Shown piece by piece: positions 51,935-60,773 of a stretch of DNA of 64,000 bases (position 1 is its first letter; the number at the start of each line of letters is the position of its first letter). The stretch is taken from NCBI GenBank assembly GCA_039033215.1, contig JBCCDA010000010.1, positions 5,443 through 69,442 on the forward strand, given 5' to 3'. The position numbers were made by a program, and so were the translations under genes. The notes below the pieces were generated by a model. It was given only the letters and a program-made list of their open reading frames with translations, had not been told where the DNA came from and did not search any database. Origin of the DNA: Thermohalobaculum sp039033215 (lineage in GTDB: Bacteria > Pseudomonadota > Alphaproteobacteria > Rhodobacterales > Rhodobacteraceae).

Positions 51935-53167
51935 GTGGCCAAGGCAGATCCGGATCGCGTGTTGCGCGATCTCTACATGCTCCGCGAAGTCGGGCGGTTC
52001 AAAACGGGCGTCCACCGGCCGACCCTCTCGCCCGACGATATGCAAACCCGCGAATGGCTGGCCGGGGAACTTCGCGCGATAGGTCACGAAGCCACCATAG
52101 ACGGGATCGCGAACGTCTACGGAAAAGCGCCGGGTGACGGGCCGCACCTGCTCTGCGGCAGCCATATAGAAAGTCAGAACGAGGCAGGCTGGCTCGATGG
52201 GGCACTGGGTGTCGTCTACGCGCTGGAGGCAGCACGCGCCTGTGCAGAAGACCCTGATCTGACGGGAAAATCCGGCGTCGATGTGATGGCCTTCGCGGAC
52301 GAGGAGGGGCATTTTTCCGGCGGCTTCATCGGCTCGCAGAGCTTTGTCGGTGACCTCTCCGACGCGCGGATCGAAGAGCTTGAAGACCGGTCGGGCCGGG
52401 GATCGCTACGCCACTGCCTGGACCAGGCTGGGCTGGCCGGCAGACCTCGTTTGCAGATCGAGCGAGACCGCTACAAGGGCTTCTTGGAAGCCCATATCGA
52501 ACAGGGAGACTGGCTGGAGTCCCAAGGGCTTGGTATCGGTGTCGTCACTTCGATCGTGGCGATATGGCAGTATGCCGTTCGCTTCGAAGGCACCCAGAAC
52601 CACGCAGGTACAACCCGCATGGCGATCCGTCGGGACGCGGGTAGGGCGCTGATGGAATTCTGGCGCCGCATCGAGGAGGAATTTCCCAATGCGGCCGCCG
52701 AACGCTCGGTCTGGACTGTGGGTGGCGTGACGCTGGATCCCGGCGCTCCGTCGATCATCCCTGGCGGTGCGGAGATGTTGTTCCAGTTCCGAGATGCTGA
52801 TCCGGAAGTGCTCAATCGATTGAAATCACTCCTCGAATCGTTGGTCCAGGAGGCGAACGACAGGGGCCCGTGTCCCTGCTCGCTCGAGGTACTCGGCGAA
52901 AACACCCCGGCTGTGATGGCCCCCGAACTTCAGGCCGCCTTGACGGCTTCCGCGCAAGAGATCACCCCCGGCAACCACGCGCTGATGCCGTCCGGCGCGG
53001 GACACGACGCACAACTTTTGGCCCGGGTGATGCCGTCGGCAATGCTGTTCGTGCCCTCGATCGGGGGGATAAGCCACCATTGGTCCGAGGATACGTCGGA
53101 CGCCGACATTGCACTCGGCGCTCAGGTCTACGTGGACGCGGTGAGCCGCCTGCTCAAAGGCACCTGA
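51935..53167 (+). CDS. M20 family amidohydrolase (N-carbamoylase / allantoate amidohydrolase type)
   Basis: 410 residues from a GTG at 51935 (AKADPDRVLRDL follows); GGAGG is 7 bases upstream, and a TTG at 51899 lacks an SD. Zinc ligands are seen in GSHIESQNEAGWLDGALGV (His, Asp), FADEEGHFSGGFIGS (Glu pair) and HIEQG, and MPSGAGHDAQLL holds the late His. The FEGTQNHAGTTRM segment is specific to the Zn-dependent hydantoinase/carbamoylase group (UAC, AllC, HyuC). The substrate is probably what the adjacent transporter imports. Confidence 0.93.
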   Translation: MAKADPDRVLRDLYMLREVGRFKTGVHRPTLSPDDMQTREWLAGELRAIGHEATIDGIANVYGKAPGDGPHLLCGSHIESQNEAGWLDGALGVVYALEAARACAEDPDLTGKSGVDVMAFADEEGHFSGGFIGSQSFVGDLSDARIEELEDRSGRGSLRHCLDQAGLAGRPRLQIERDRYKGFLEAHIEQGDWLESQGLGIGVVTSIVAIWQYAVRFEGTQNHAGTTRMAIRRDAGRALMEFWRRIEEEFPNAAAERSVWTVGGVTLDPGAPSIIPGGAEMLFQFRDADPEVLNRLKSLLESLVQEANDRGPCPCSLEVLGENTPAVMAPELQAALTASAQEITPGNHALMPSGAGHDAQLLARVMPSAMLFVPSIGGISHHWSEDTSDADIALGAQVYVDAVSRLLKGT

Positions 53168-53192
53168 GGCGCCCTTGCGCCGGGATTCACCC

Positions 53193-53258
53193 CGTATTGC
53201 AGGCGTATTGCACCTGTATGGCTCGCGTATTGCAGGCGTATTGCAGCTGTATGTACAG
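53193..53258. repeat. Array of six 11-bp repeats
   Basis: Six abutting 11-bp units, consensus YGTATTGCAGG. Units 1, 2, 4 and 5 start CGTATTGCA; units 3 and 6 start TGTATG, so a higher-order 33-bp unit is duplicated (28 of the bases 53193-53220 and 53226-53253 match with one change). A degenerate unit may precede it (53182-53192). It lies 25 bases past the M20 stop. Too short and without spacers for CRISPR. Confidence 0.75.
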
Positions 53259-53299
53259 AAAGTCGACCCGCCGACAGCCGCGGGCACACCGAGCGCCCT

Positions 53300-53321
53300 C
53301 TTCATCTGGCCAAAAAATACC
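53300..53321 (+). repeat. Copy 2 of the 3'-end repeat element (CTTCATCTGGCC type)
   Basis: Begins CTTCATCTGGCC and ends AAAATACC with two extra A residues compared with copy 1 at 13038. A hairpin follows 8 bases later. The stretch 53168-53369 between two convergent genes holds this, the 11-bp array and hairpins, and no gene. Confidence 0.6.
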
Positions 53322-53329
53322 TCGGGAGC

Positions 53330-53348
53330 GCGAGGGCAGCGCCCTCGC
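53330..53348. terminator. 8-bp stem hairpin near the ggt 3' end
   Basis: GCGAGGGC-AGC-GCCCTCGC, followed by a second small inverted repeat. Shared terminator for the convergent M20 and ggt genes. Confidence 0.6.
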
Positions 53349-53369
53349 CCGCGGCCCGACGGGCGCGTC

Positions 53370-54965
53370 TCAGATCCCTGCCGCCATGCCATCGCCCGAG
53401 GGATCGGCGCCGCCGTCGAGATGACCGTCCACCATCCGGATCGCCTGTACGATGGGGGTGAAGTAGCTGTAAGGCACACGCCGCGTTGGGTAGCCCCGCG
53501 ATTGCAGCTCCCGCTCGGTCCCTCGAAAGATCCGGTTTGTCACCTCGATGGTCTCGGACGTTGTGGTGAAACGGGGCGCGGAGACGGCCTCGGCCGCGCT
53601 CATCCCGAAATCAACTGCGTTCAGGATTACCTGCAGGTTCCCCATGGTGATCGTTGTCCCGCCCGGCGCACCTAGGGCAAGGAATGGCTTGTCGCCCTTG
53701 AAGACGATGGTCGGCGACAGGGCAGAGAATCGCGCCTTGCCCGGCGCCAGCGAGCCGGGGCGCCCGGGGCGCGGGTCAAAGACCATCATTGCGTTGTTGT
53801 ACATGAAGCCCAGACCATCGGTGACGGATCCCGACGACGAGCCCAGCGTGTGGGTCATCGTGACCACATTGCCGTCGCGGTCGGCGACGCAGATATGCGT
53901 GGTCTCCTTCGGCTCGCCGGTCGCGGCCATGCGGGGGACCGGGGTCTTCTCGCCGCGCCTGATCCGCTCGGCCATGCGGTCCGCATAGGCATCCGACAGC
54001 ATGTCGTCGACGGGGACGTCCACGAAGGCCGGATCACCCATGCGGGTGTCCTTCTCGACGGTGGCGATCTTCATGGCCTCGGACACCGTCGCCACATAGT
54101 CAGGCGAGTTGTGGCCCATGCCTGCGAGATCGAAGCGCTCGAGAATGCGGAGCATGACAGCGATCACGAGCCCGCCACCCGGCGGCTGGTTTGTGGCAAC
54201 CCGGTAGCCACGATAGTCGACCCAGATCGGCGGGGTATCGACCGGTGCTGCGCTGAGATCCTCGTGCGCCAGCAGACCGCCGTGCGCCTGGATATCGTCG
54301 ATCATCGCGTCGGCGATCTCTCCTGCATAGAAGACGTCGGTGCCCTCCTCGGCAATGCGCCGGTAGGTTCGTGCAAGGTCGGGGTTGCGGAGTGTCTCGC
54401 CGACCTTGAGGGGCGTGCCACCGGGCGCGTAGATCTTTGCGGCCGCGGGGTTTCTCATCACCCGCGCCGATCCATCTATGCGGCCTGCGGTCTCGGGGCG
54501 GGTCCAAAACGCGTTCATCGCAGGTCGGACGAGCACGCCCTCTTCGATATGCGCGATCGCCGGGGCGAGCGAGGCCGCGAGGCTGCGTGTTCCCCAGCGG
54601 CCCAGGATCTGCTCGAACGCGCGCAACGTCATGGGAGAGGTCATGCACTGGTGTCCGATCTCGTTCGCCCGGTCCGAGAGCACGAAGCCGAAGCCGTCAT
54701 CGCATTCGCGCACGATCCGGCTTTCCCACATGTCCGGCGTGGTGGCCCGCGGCGCACGGCCGTGGAAGTCCACAAGCGTGTGGGTGCCGTCGGCCAGATG
54801 AACATGGCACGATCCGAAACCCGCAAGCCCGCACATCAGCGGATCGACCGCGGTCTGCACCAGCGCAGCCCCGATGGCGGCGTCGATGACGTTGCCGCCC
54901 TGGGTGAGGATGTCGAGCCCTGCCTCGACGGCCTCGGGCTGGGGGGCGGATACCATCGCGCGCAT
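53370..54965 (-). CDS. ggt: Gamma-glutamyltransferase
   Basis: 531 residues, Ntn hydrolase that self-cleaves before its nucleophilic Thr: KETTHICVADRDG gives T355 as the likely start of the small subunit. The oxyanion loop YNNAMMVFDPRPGRP, the GAPGGTTITMGNLQVIL stretch and the final DPSGDGMA follow. No signal peptide, so it should be cytoplasmic, unlike E. coli Ggt. It is convergent with the M20 gene and belongs with the import and amide-hydrolysis cluster; it may act on glutathione-like or other gamma-glutamyl compounds. Confidence 0.93.
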   Translation of the reverse strand: MRAMVSAPQPEAVEAGLDILTQGGNVIDAAIGAALVQTAVDPLMCGLAGFGSCHVHLADGTHTLVDFHGRAPRATTPDMWESRIVRECDDGFGFVLSDRANEIGHQCMTSPMTLRAFEQILGRWGTRSLAASLAPAIAHIEEGVLVRPAMNAFWTRPETAGRIDGSARVMRNPAAAKIYAPGGTPLKVGETLRNPDLARTYRRIAEEGTDVFYAGEIADAMIDDIQAHGGLLAHEDLSAAPVDTPPIWVDYRGYRVATNQPPGGGLVIAVMLRILERFDLAGMGHNSPDYVATVSEAMKIATVEKDTRMGDPAFVDVPVDDMLSDAYADRMAERIRRGEKTPVPRMAATGEPKETTHICVADRDGNVVTMTHTLGSSSGSVTDGLGFMYNNAMMVFDPRPGRPGSLAPGKARFSALSPTIVFKGDKPFLALGAPGGTTITMGNLQVILNAVDFGMSAAEAVSAPRFTTTSETIEVTNRIFRGTERELQSRGYPTRRVPYSYFTPIVQAIRMVDGHLDGGADPSGDGMAAGI

Positions 54966-55044
54966 GTCTCTCTCCCTGCTGTGCAGCCGCAGAATTGCAG
55001 ATAAGCTGCCGCGCGCCTACCGAGCGTGCGATCAGGGGGGTGAT

Positions 55045-55560
55045 ATGACGGTTTTTCGGACCGAGCGGCTGGTTTTGCGCCCTTTCCGCTTGACGGACGT
55101 GCCAGCCTATCAGGCGATCCGGCTGAAACCCGGCGTCACTCGCTACCTGCCGAGCCATACCGAAGATCCGGGCGAGGCAGCCGTCCGGGCCGCAGCGACC
55201 GTCGAGGCGTTCATGGCGGCCTGGGCACGGGACGGCTACGGGCCTTGGGCGGTCGAGACGGCGGGCATCCTCATCGGTCATCTGGGTTTGCGCTGGCTGC
55301 CGGAGATGGCTGAGACGGAGCTACTGTTCCTGCTGGATCCCGACCATCAGGGCAGGGGCTACGCCACCGAGGGCGGGCGCGCGGCGCTGGATCACGGGTT
55401 TGGCGCGCTCGGCCTTCCGATGATCGCGGCTTATGCGCTGCCCGAGAACACTGCCTCGGTCCGGCTGCTTGAGAGGTTGGGCATGACGAGAATCCCCAGC
55501 CTCTCCGAGGCCTTCGGGCTGGAGGTCATTCGCTTCGAGGCTCGGCCCGGCGCTTACTGA
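55045..55560 (+). CDS. GNAT family N-acetyltransferase
   Basis: 171 residues, RimJ/RimL-type: TERLVLRPFRLTDVPAYQAI at the N terminus, acetyl-CoA loop DPDHQGRGYATEGGRAAL, and NTASVRLLERLGMTRI near the end. GGGGGG 4 bases before the ATG. Its stop overlaps the 3' end of the convergent STAND gene by 7 bp. Divergent from ggt. Substrate unknown. Confidence 0.92.
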   Translation: MTVFRTERLVLRPFRLTDVPAYQAIRLKPGVTRYLPSHTEDPGEAAVRAAATVEAFMAAWARDGYGPWAVETAGILIGHLGLRWLPEMAETELLFLLDPDHQGRGYATEGGRAALDHGFGALGLPMIAAYALPENTASVRLLERLGMTRIPSLSEAFGLEVIRFEARPGAY

Positions 55561-58500
55561 ACCGCGTGCGCCTCTGTGATCAGGTCCAGGGTGGTCTGGG
55601 CGAACCGCCGCAGATCGCCGAGGTTGCGCCGGTCGGCAGGCTCCTTTGCAAGGCCGTCGCGGGTGAGCTGCTCCGCCCGGTCCAGATCGCCGTTCACAAG
55701 ATGGGCCCGGCCGAGATAGACCCAGGCATCCATCCATTGCACCGGCATGTCTTGCGTCACCGCCGTCAGTGTCTCGATCGCTCCATCCACCTCGCCGGTG
55801 CGCAGGAGCGCAAGCCCTAGGGTCGTTGCATAGGCCTCATTGCCCGGTTGGGCGCTGGCCGCCTCTCGGGCAAGATCTGTAGCAGCCGACAGCAAGGGAT
55901 CGTCGTCGGGAAGGCGTCGTGCCAGATGCCCGGCCACACGCGCCTTCAGCTGCGCCACCGTGTCGGGGTCGCGTCCCTCCAGCACCGCAGGTTCGCGGAC
56001 CAGCGCCACATGTTCGGCCAGCCAGCCCCGGTGCAGCGGGTCGCCCATGGTATCAGGTGCGACGCCCGCCCGCACCACGGCCAGGATCTCATCATCGAGG
56101 CTTTCGATCACGTCTTCTTCGTCCAAGCCCAGCAGATCGAAGAAGTTCACACCGTTCACTGCAAGCTGGTTCTCCCCCGGTTCGGACAGGCCAAAGGCGC
56201 GGATGCCCCGGCCTGCCGAGCGGGCGTTGACCAGCACGACCTGGGTCGGCAGAACGCCGGTGATCGCGACGTCGTTCGTCATGTCGACGAGCCCGTCCTG
56301 CCCGAAGGTCAGATCGGCGTGATAGATCCGGTTGCCATAGTGGATCGAGCCGCTGGCACGCCAGCGGCCCTCGCCCTGCTCCCAGACCACAAGCGGGCGC
56401 AGCGCCGCGCGGGCCTCGTTCAGGTCATCGGGGCCTGCGTCCCGGTCCCAAGCGATGTCGCGCACGCTCTCGACGATCTGGAAGGCGCCTTCGCTGCCGT
56501 TCACGTAGGTGAGGAAGAACCGGAGATAGGCGGCGGCGATGGCCGGATTGTCCATCAGCCGCTCTGCCGACTTGTTGATCTCGAGGATTCGCTGGATCGA
56601 ACCGTCGAGCGGATAGGTCCGGGATCCGATCATCAGATAGGAATTGAGCAGCGTATCTTCGCCCGTCCCGCCGGTCGCGCGTAGCTGCACCTCAAGCAGG
56701 TGGCTGTTGCGGTAGAAGGGCAGGGCGGTGCGGCGGATGAGCTCGACCTTGTCCTGCAGAGCTGGTGACATCACGGGGGCGAGGTCACGGTTGATGACGG
56801 CTTCGCAGGTCTCTTGATTCAGCGTCTGCCAGGGCGCGGCATAGAGCGGCTCGAACGCCCACGCGCCAGACCCGCAAGCGGGCAGCGCGGTGCCGCCTGC
56901 CGCGGGATCGGCATGAGGCTCGGGTTCGGTTTCGGTCCCCGGGATCGGGTTTGCGCTGGTCTCTGGCGCGCGGTTGATGCGATCGTCGCGCACGCCCGGG
57001 ACGCCGCTGCCGCCGGGCAGCAGCATGTTCTGTGCGATCGTGACCGCGGCCGAAACCTGCGAGAGCACGCGGATGACATCGCCCTCTTCGCCCGGCCCGC
57101 TCTGGGCTTGCAGCGCAGCCGAAAGGGCGAGGACGAGTGTATCGAAGTCCGGTCTGTCGGTTCGGTCGAGTTGCACTTCGCTCTGCCCGAACAGGGTCCC
57201 CAATCCGCCTCCCAGCACATCGGAGGCATAGGCCTCCAACGGAGGCAGAAGGGGTGCGGGGTCTTCGGCGCGGTGGAGCATCTGCACGAGGTCGGCGGCA
57301 AAGCCGGTGGCATCCTGGATGTAGGCGATGCGTGCGCGTCGCTGAGGCTCATCCTGATAGAGACTGACCGCATGGCCTAGCGCGGCCGCAAGCTCGCGGT
57401 AGCTGAGCTCTTCGTCGCCTGGCCCGCCGCGGGCCCAGTACTCCAGCCACGCCCGCGCGGACCAGCGCATGGCCTGGTCGCGCCAGCGCGTCATTCCGGG
57501 CGCGGTCTCGATGAGTTCGGCCAATTCCGCCGCCGCCCGTTCGTGATAGCCCAGCCACCGGTCGGGTCCGATCAGGACTGAGGGCAGCTCGAAGAGGCTG
57601 TCATAGATGACCTGGCGGCGCTTCAGCGCGTGGTAGCGGTCATCCCCACCCTGGGCCGCAAGCGGTACACCCTCCAGTGCTGCGTCGATCTCGTCGTGCG
57701 GATCCGGGGTCTCGGGCGCCATGGCCCGGCCTGACGCGATATGGGTTGCAACCATGCGCAATTCCGGCCGGGCGCTGACCGAGGGGTCGAGGGTGTCCGT
57801 CTCCTGGTGATAAAGCGCCCGCGCACGCAGCCGGGCCGCGATGCGCCAGCCTTCGCCGGGGGTGCGGGCCTGCCGGTGGTAGCGCCATTCTAGAAAGTCG
57901 AGTTCGGCGGTTGCCTCGAGCAACGTGCGGCGGTCGGCCTGACGCTGGCGCAGGACATGGATCAGCGTGCGGGCGTCGGCAATGTCCCGCCCCGCCTGCT
58001 CCATCCTCCCGGCCTCGAGCGCATAACCTGCGCGGCGGAGCACGGCATGGACCAGATGGCGCATGAACGCGATGTTGGTGGGGTCGTAGTCGACCAGGCC
58101 AACCGCGCCGTTCACCGCGTCCGTCGGGTCGGACACACCCTCGCCAAGCTCCAGTCCGAAGTCACGGGAGGCGACCGCCTGCACGAGGCTGAGGCGCACC
58201 ACGGCCATGCGCGTCTCGGGGTCCGTGAGCCCTATGTTCTCGCGCAGCCAGCCGACCCAGCGGGTGACGTCGCGGAGCAGGCGCTCGGGATCGTGGTCCC
58301 CCCGGACATGGCCATCCACCTGTTCCAGCGCCACAAGCGCCGCCATGCCGGAGCGCACGGAGGCGAGGTAGATCCCCCGCATCAGGCGGCGGCGCTCGGT
58401 CCGCTCGGCCTCGTCAAGCGTCGGGTCGTCACGATCGGTGACACGGTCCCAGGCGCGGCGGATCAGGAGCGGATCAAGGTGCGCGCGCAAGGCCGCATGG

Positions 58501-60770
58501 GCCAGAAGCTGCGCGCCGATCTCCTGGCGGTCGTAGTGGATCATCGCGCGTTCGTGCAGCAGGTCCGCGCGGTGGACAGCGTCGGCGTCAATGCGGCTTT
58601 GTCCACCGGGCAGCCGGTTCTCGGCCCGGGTCAACAAGCGGCTGGCCTTGTCGAAATCGGTCCGCAGGCGCGCATAGCGCGCAAGGAGGCGTTCGGCCTC
58701 GCCCAACCGGATGGTGTCGGGCGCCCAGCCCTGCTGCGCGAGCACACGGTCAAGCAGGCTTTCAAGCTCGGCGACATGAGCGTCCGCGTTCTCCAGCATG
58801 CCGCCCGCCAGCTTCACCGCAACGCTTGTCATCAGGAAGCTCATGCGGCTTTCCACGAACCAGCGGGTCGAGAGCTCCTGTTCCGCGCTCGCGCGTTCCT
58901 CGGCGGTCAGCGCGTCCCATTCGCGGTCGCGCTGTGCCTGCAGCCCGTCCATGAGCTGGTTGCCGAACTCGATCGTGTCGAGCTTGCTTTGCGTCGGGCT
59001 CTGGAATTCGCGCTCCAGCGCCGTGGTTGTCTCGTTCACAACGCGCTCGACGGTGCCGGTGAAGAGCTCGCGTTGCTGGTTGCGGCTCTCGATGGCTTCC
59101 TGCTGGCTTTGCAGAGCGAGGTAGGAGACCGCGCCCACCGCGAGCGACAGGACGGTGACCGCACCGCCCGCGGCCTGGAACCAGCGCCGGGTGCGGCGTT
59201 TGCGGTCCTTCTCGCGCTCTTCCTCGGCCTCCGAGTCCTTCAGGTAGGCGGCAACCTCCTGGAAGCGCTGTTCGACTTGGGTCCGCTCGTCTTCGGCGCC
59301 GCGGAACCCGGCGCGGGTCTCCTCGTCGATCCGGATGTAGCGGGCGGCCCACTCGGGCCGTGGCGCCTCGTCTTGCCACCAGTTCGACAAGGTGGCGAGC
59401 GCGCGCCCGCTCAGCAGCTCCTCCAGCCCCTGGGCATACCGGCGCTGGTAGCTCTCCAGCCGTATCCAGTCACGGGCAGCCCGGGCCTCGGCCTCGACCC
59501 AGGCGGACATGCGGCTCCACTGCCGGATCAGGCTCTCGTGGCTGATGTCGATGACGGTGTCGGAGATGACGGGCTCGGGCGCGCCGGGGCGCAGGAAGTT
59601 GCAATCCTCCGCACGGAAGGGTGCGATCAGCCGCAGCACGGTGTCTTCGGTCGTGCCAAGCTCGTGCGCCAGTTCCGCCAGTGTCCGGGGCCGGCGGATG
59701 GCAGCGGCGGGATTGGGCCCGTCGACAAGCGCGCGGAACGTACGTTCGACCAGCTCGCGGTCTTGGCCCTGAAACTGCGCCAGCACCTCGTCGCCGTGCG
59801 TGTCCAGCGCGCCCCGCAACCCGCCAAGGTCCGCGTATTGCTTCAGCGTCAGCGTGATTGGCCCGTCGGCGGTCTGCTCGGCCTGTTGCCACATCCGGTT
59901 CAGCAGGTGCTGCATGACGGGCAGCTGGTCGGCGCGTCGCGTCAGATCCAGCAGGCGGTTGGTGTTCGCCTCCCGCCCCCACGGCGCGAAGCTGGAGAGA
60001 TCGTTGAGCAGTCGGTTGACCAGCGCGTCCTCGACCTGCGCGCCGACGATCCTGGCCGGGCCGACGATCGCCATCTGGCATTCGCGGCGGCTCATGCGCG
60101 GGGTGAGATAGCTGCCCCGGTTCAGCGTCTCGGCCAGCCGCGGGATCAGCGCGCAGGCGCCCAGGAACTCCGAGCGCATGGTGATCACGACGTGGATGCG
60201 GCGATCTTCCGGGAGCGAGCTCTGGATGAGCAGGTTGACGAAGGCCTCCGCATCCTCGCGGGCGGCATAGGTGTCGAAGCGGAAGAGCTCCTCGAACTGG
60301 TCGACCAGCAGCAGCAGATGCGCCTCCGGCGGGATCGCGCTTGTCTCCAGCCACTCGTGGATTGCCTGGGGACCGCGCCGGAGCAGACCCTCCATCATCG
60401 CGACGCGGCCAAGGGTGTCGTCGGTGTTGTCGTCAGTATCGTCGGGCAGCGTCCCGCCCGCTGCCTCGGCTTCCGCCGTGACCAGCGCGCGCGCCAGGTT
60501 GGTCATCGGCTGGCCGCCGGGCATCAGGACGGCAAACTGCCAGTGCGCCCCGGCGGGATGCAGACCCAGCTCGAGCCCGTCCAGCAGACCCGTTCGGACC
60601 AGCGAGGACTTGCCCGTACCGGATGCGCCGATGACCGCAAGAAAGCCGGTCTCCGCCAGCTTGTCGATCATCTCGTTGACCGCGCCGTCACGCCCGAAGA
60701 AGAGGTCAGCCTCCTGCCGGTCGAAGGCGCGCAACCCCGGGTAGGGCAGCCTTTGGAGGCCGTCGGTCAC
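55554..60770 (-). CDS. Transmembrane STAND (nSTAND1-type) NTPase with TPR-like C terminus
   Basis: 1738 residues. The N-terminal PYPGLRAFDRQEADLFFGRD and FLAVIGASGTGKSSLVR (Walker A, 48-56) are typical of nSTAND1; Walker B is LLLLVDQFEELF (152-163), followed by ITMRSEF (about 197-202) and DISHESLIRQW (408-418). A charged coiled-coil (about 498-526) ends in KDRKRRTRRW just before one TM helix (531-552), so by positive-inside the remaining about 1180 residues should be outside the cytoplasm. That part is mostly helical, holds a Pro/Glu linker and two Cys (PACGSG, NQETCEA), and ends in TPR-like repeats. Three bases separate it from the TIR gene, so the two are one operon. Confidence 0.9.
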   Translation of the reverse strand: MTDGLQRLPYPGLRAFDRQEADLFFGRDGAVNEMIDKLAETGFLAVIGASGTGKSSLVRTGLLDGLELGLHPAGAHWQFAVLMPGGQPMTNLARALVTAEAEAAGGTLPDDTDDNTDDTLGRVAMMEGLLRRGPQAIHEWLETSAIPPEAHLLLLVDQFEELFRFDTYAAREDAEAFVNLLIQSSLPEDRRIHVVITMRSEFLGACALIPRLAETLNRGSYLTPRMSRRECQMAIVGPARIVGAQVEDALVNRLLNDLSSFAPWGREANTNRLLDLTRRADQLPVMQHLLNRMWQQAEQTADGPITLTLKQYADLGGLRGALDTHGDEVLAQFQGQDRELVERTFRALVDGPNPAAAIRRPRTLAELAHELGTTEDTVLRLIAPFRAEDCNFLRPGAPEPVISDTVIDISHESLIRQWSRMSAWVEAEARAARDWIRLESYQRRYAQGLEELLSGRALATLSNWWQDEAPRPEWAARYIRIDEETRAGFRGAEDERTQVEQRFQEVAAYLKDSEAEEEREKDRKRRTRRWFQAAGGAVTVLSLAVGAVSYLALQSQQEAIESRNQQRELFTGTVERVVNETTTALEREFQSPTQSKLDTIEFGNQLMDGLQAQRDREWDALTAEERASAEQELSTRWFVESRMSFLMTSVAVKLAGGMLENADAHVAELESLLDRVLAQQGWAPDTIRLGEAERLLARYARLRTDFDKASRLLTRAENRLPGGQSRIDADAVHRADLLHERAMIHYDRQEIGAQLLAHAALRAHLDPLLIRRAWDRVTDRDDPTLDEAERTERRRLMRGIYLASVRSGMAALVALEQVDGHVRGDHDPERLLRDVTRWVGWLRENIGLTDPETRMAVVRLSLVQAVASRDFGLELGEGVSDPTDAVNGAVGLVDYDPTNIAFMRHLVHAVLRRAGYALEAGRMEQAGRDIADARTLIHVLRQRQADRRTLLEATAELDFLEWRYHRQARTPGEGWRIAARLRARALYHQETDTLDPSVSARPELRMVATHIASGRAMAPETPDPHDEIDAALEGVPLAAQGGDDRYHALKRRQVIYDSLFELPSVLIGPDRWLGYHERAAAELAELIETAPGMTRWRDQAMRWSARAWLEYWARGGPGDEELSYRELAAALGHAVSLYQDEPQRRARIAYIQDATGFAADLVQMLHRAEDPAPLLPPLEAYASDVLGGGLGTLFGQSEVQLDRTDRPDFDTLVLALSAALQAQSGPGEEGDVIRVLSQVSAAVTIAQNMLLPGGSGVPGVRDDRINRAPETSANPIPGTETEPEPHADPAAGGTALPACGSGAWAFEPLYAAPWQTLNQETCEAVINRDLAPVMSPALQDKVELIRRTALPFYRNSHLLEVQLRATGGTGEDTLLNSYLMIGSRTYPLDGSIQRILEINKSAERLMDNPAIAAAYLRFFLTYVNGSEGAFQIVESVRDIAWDRDAGPDDLNEARAALRPLVVWEQGEGRWRASGSIHYGNRIYHADLTFGQDGLVDMTNDVAITGVLPTQVVLVNARSAGRGIRAFGLSEPGENQLAVNGVNFFDLLGLDEEDVIESLDDEILAVVRAGVAPDTMGDPLHRGWLAEHVALVREPAVLEGRDPDTVAQLKARVAGHLARRLPDDDPLLSAATDLAREAASAQPGNEAYATTLGLALLRTGEVDGAIETLTAVTQDMPVQWMDAWVYLGRAHLVNGDLDRAEQLTRDGLAKEPADRRNLGDLRRFAQTTLDLITEAHAVQ

Positions 60771-60773
60771 GCC

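Noticed and set aside
53193..53258. Possible CRISPR array
   Set aside because: Units are 11 bp and abut directly without unique spacers, and no cas gene is in the window.
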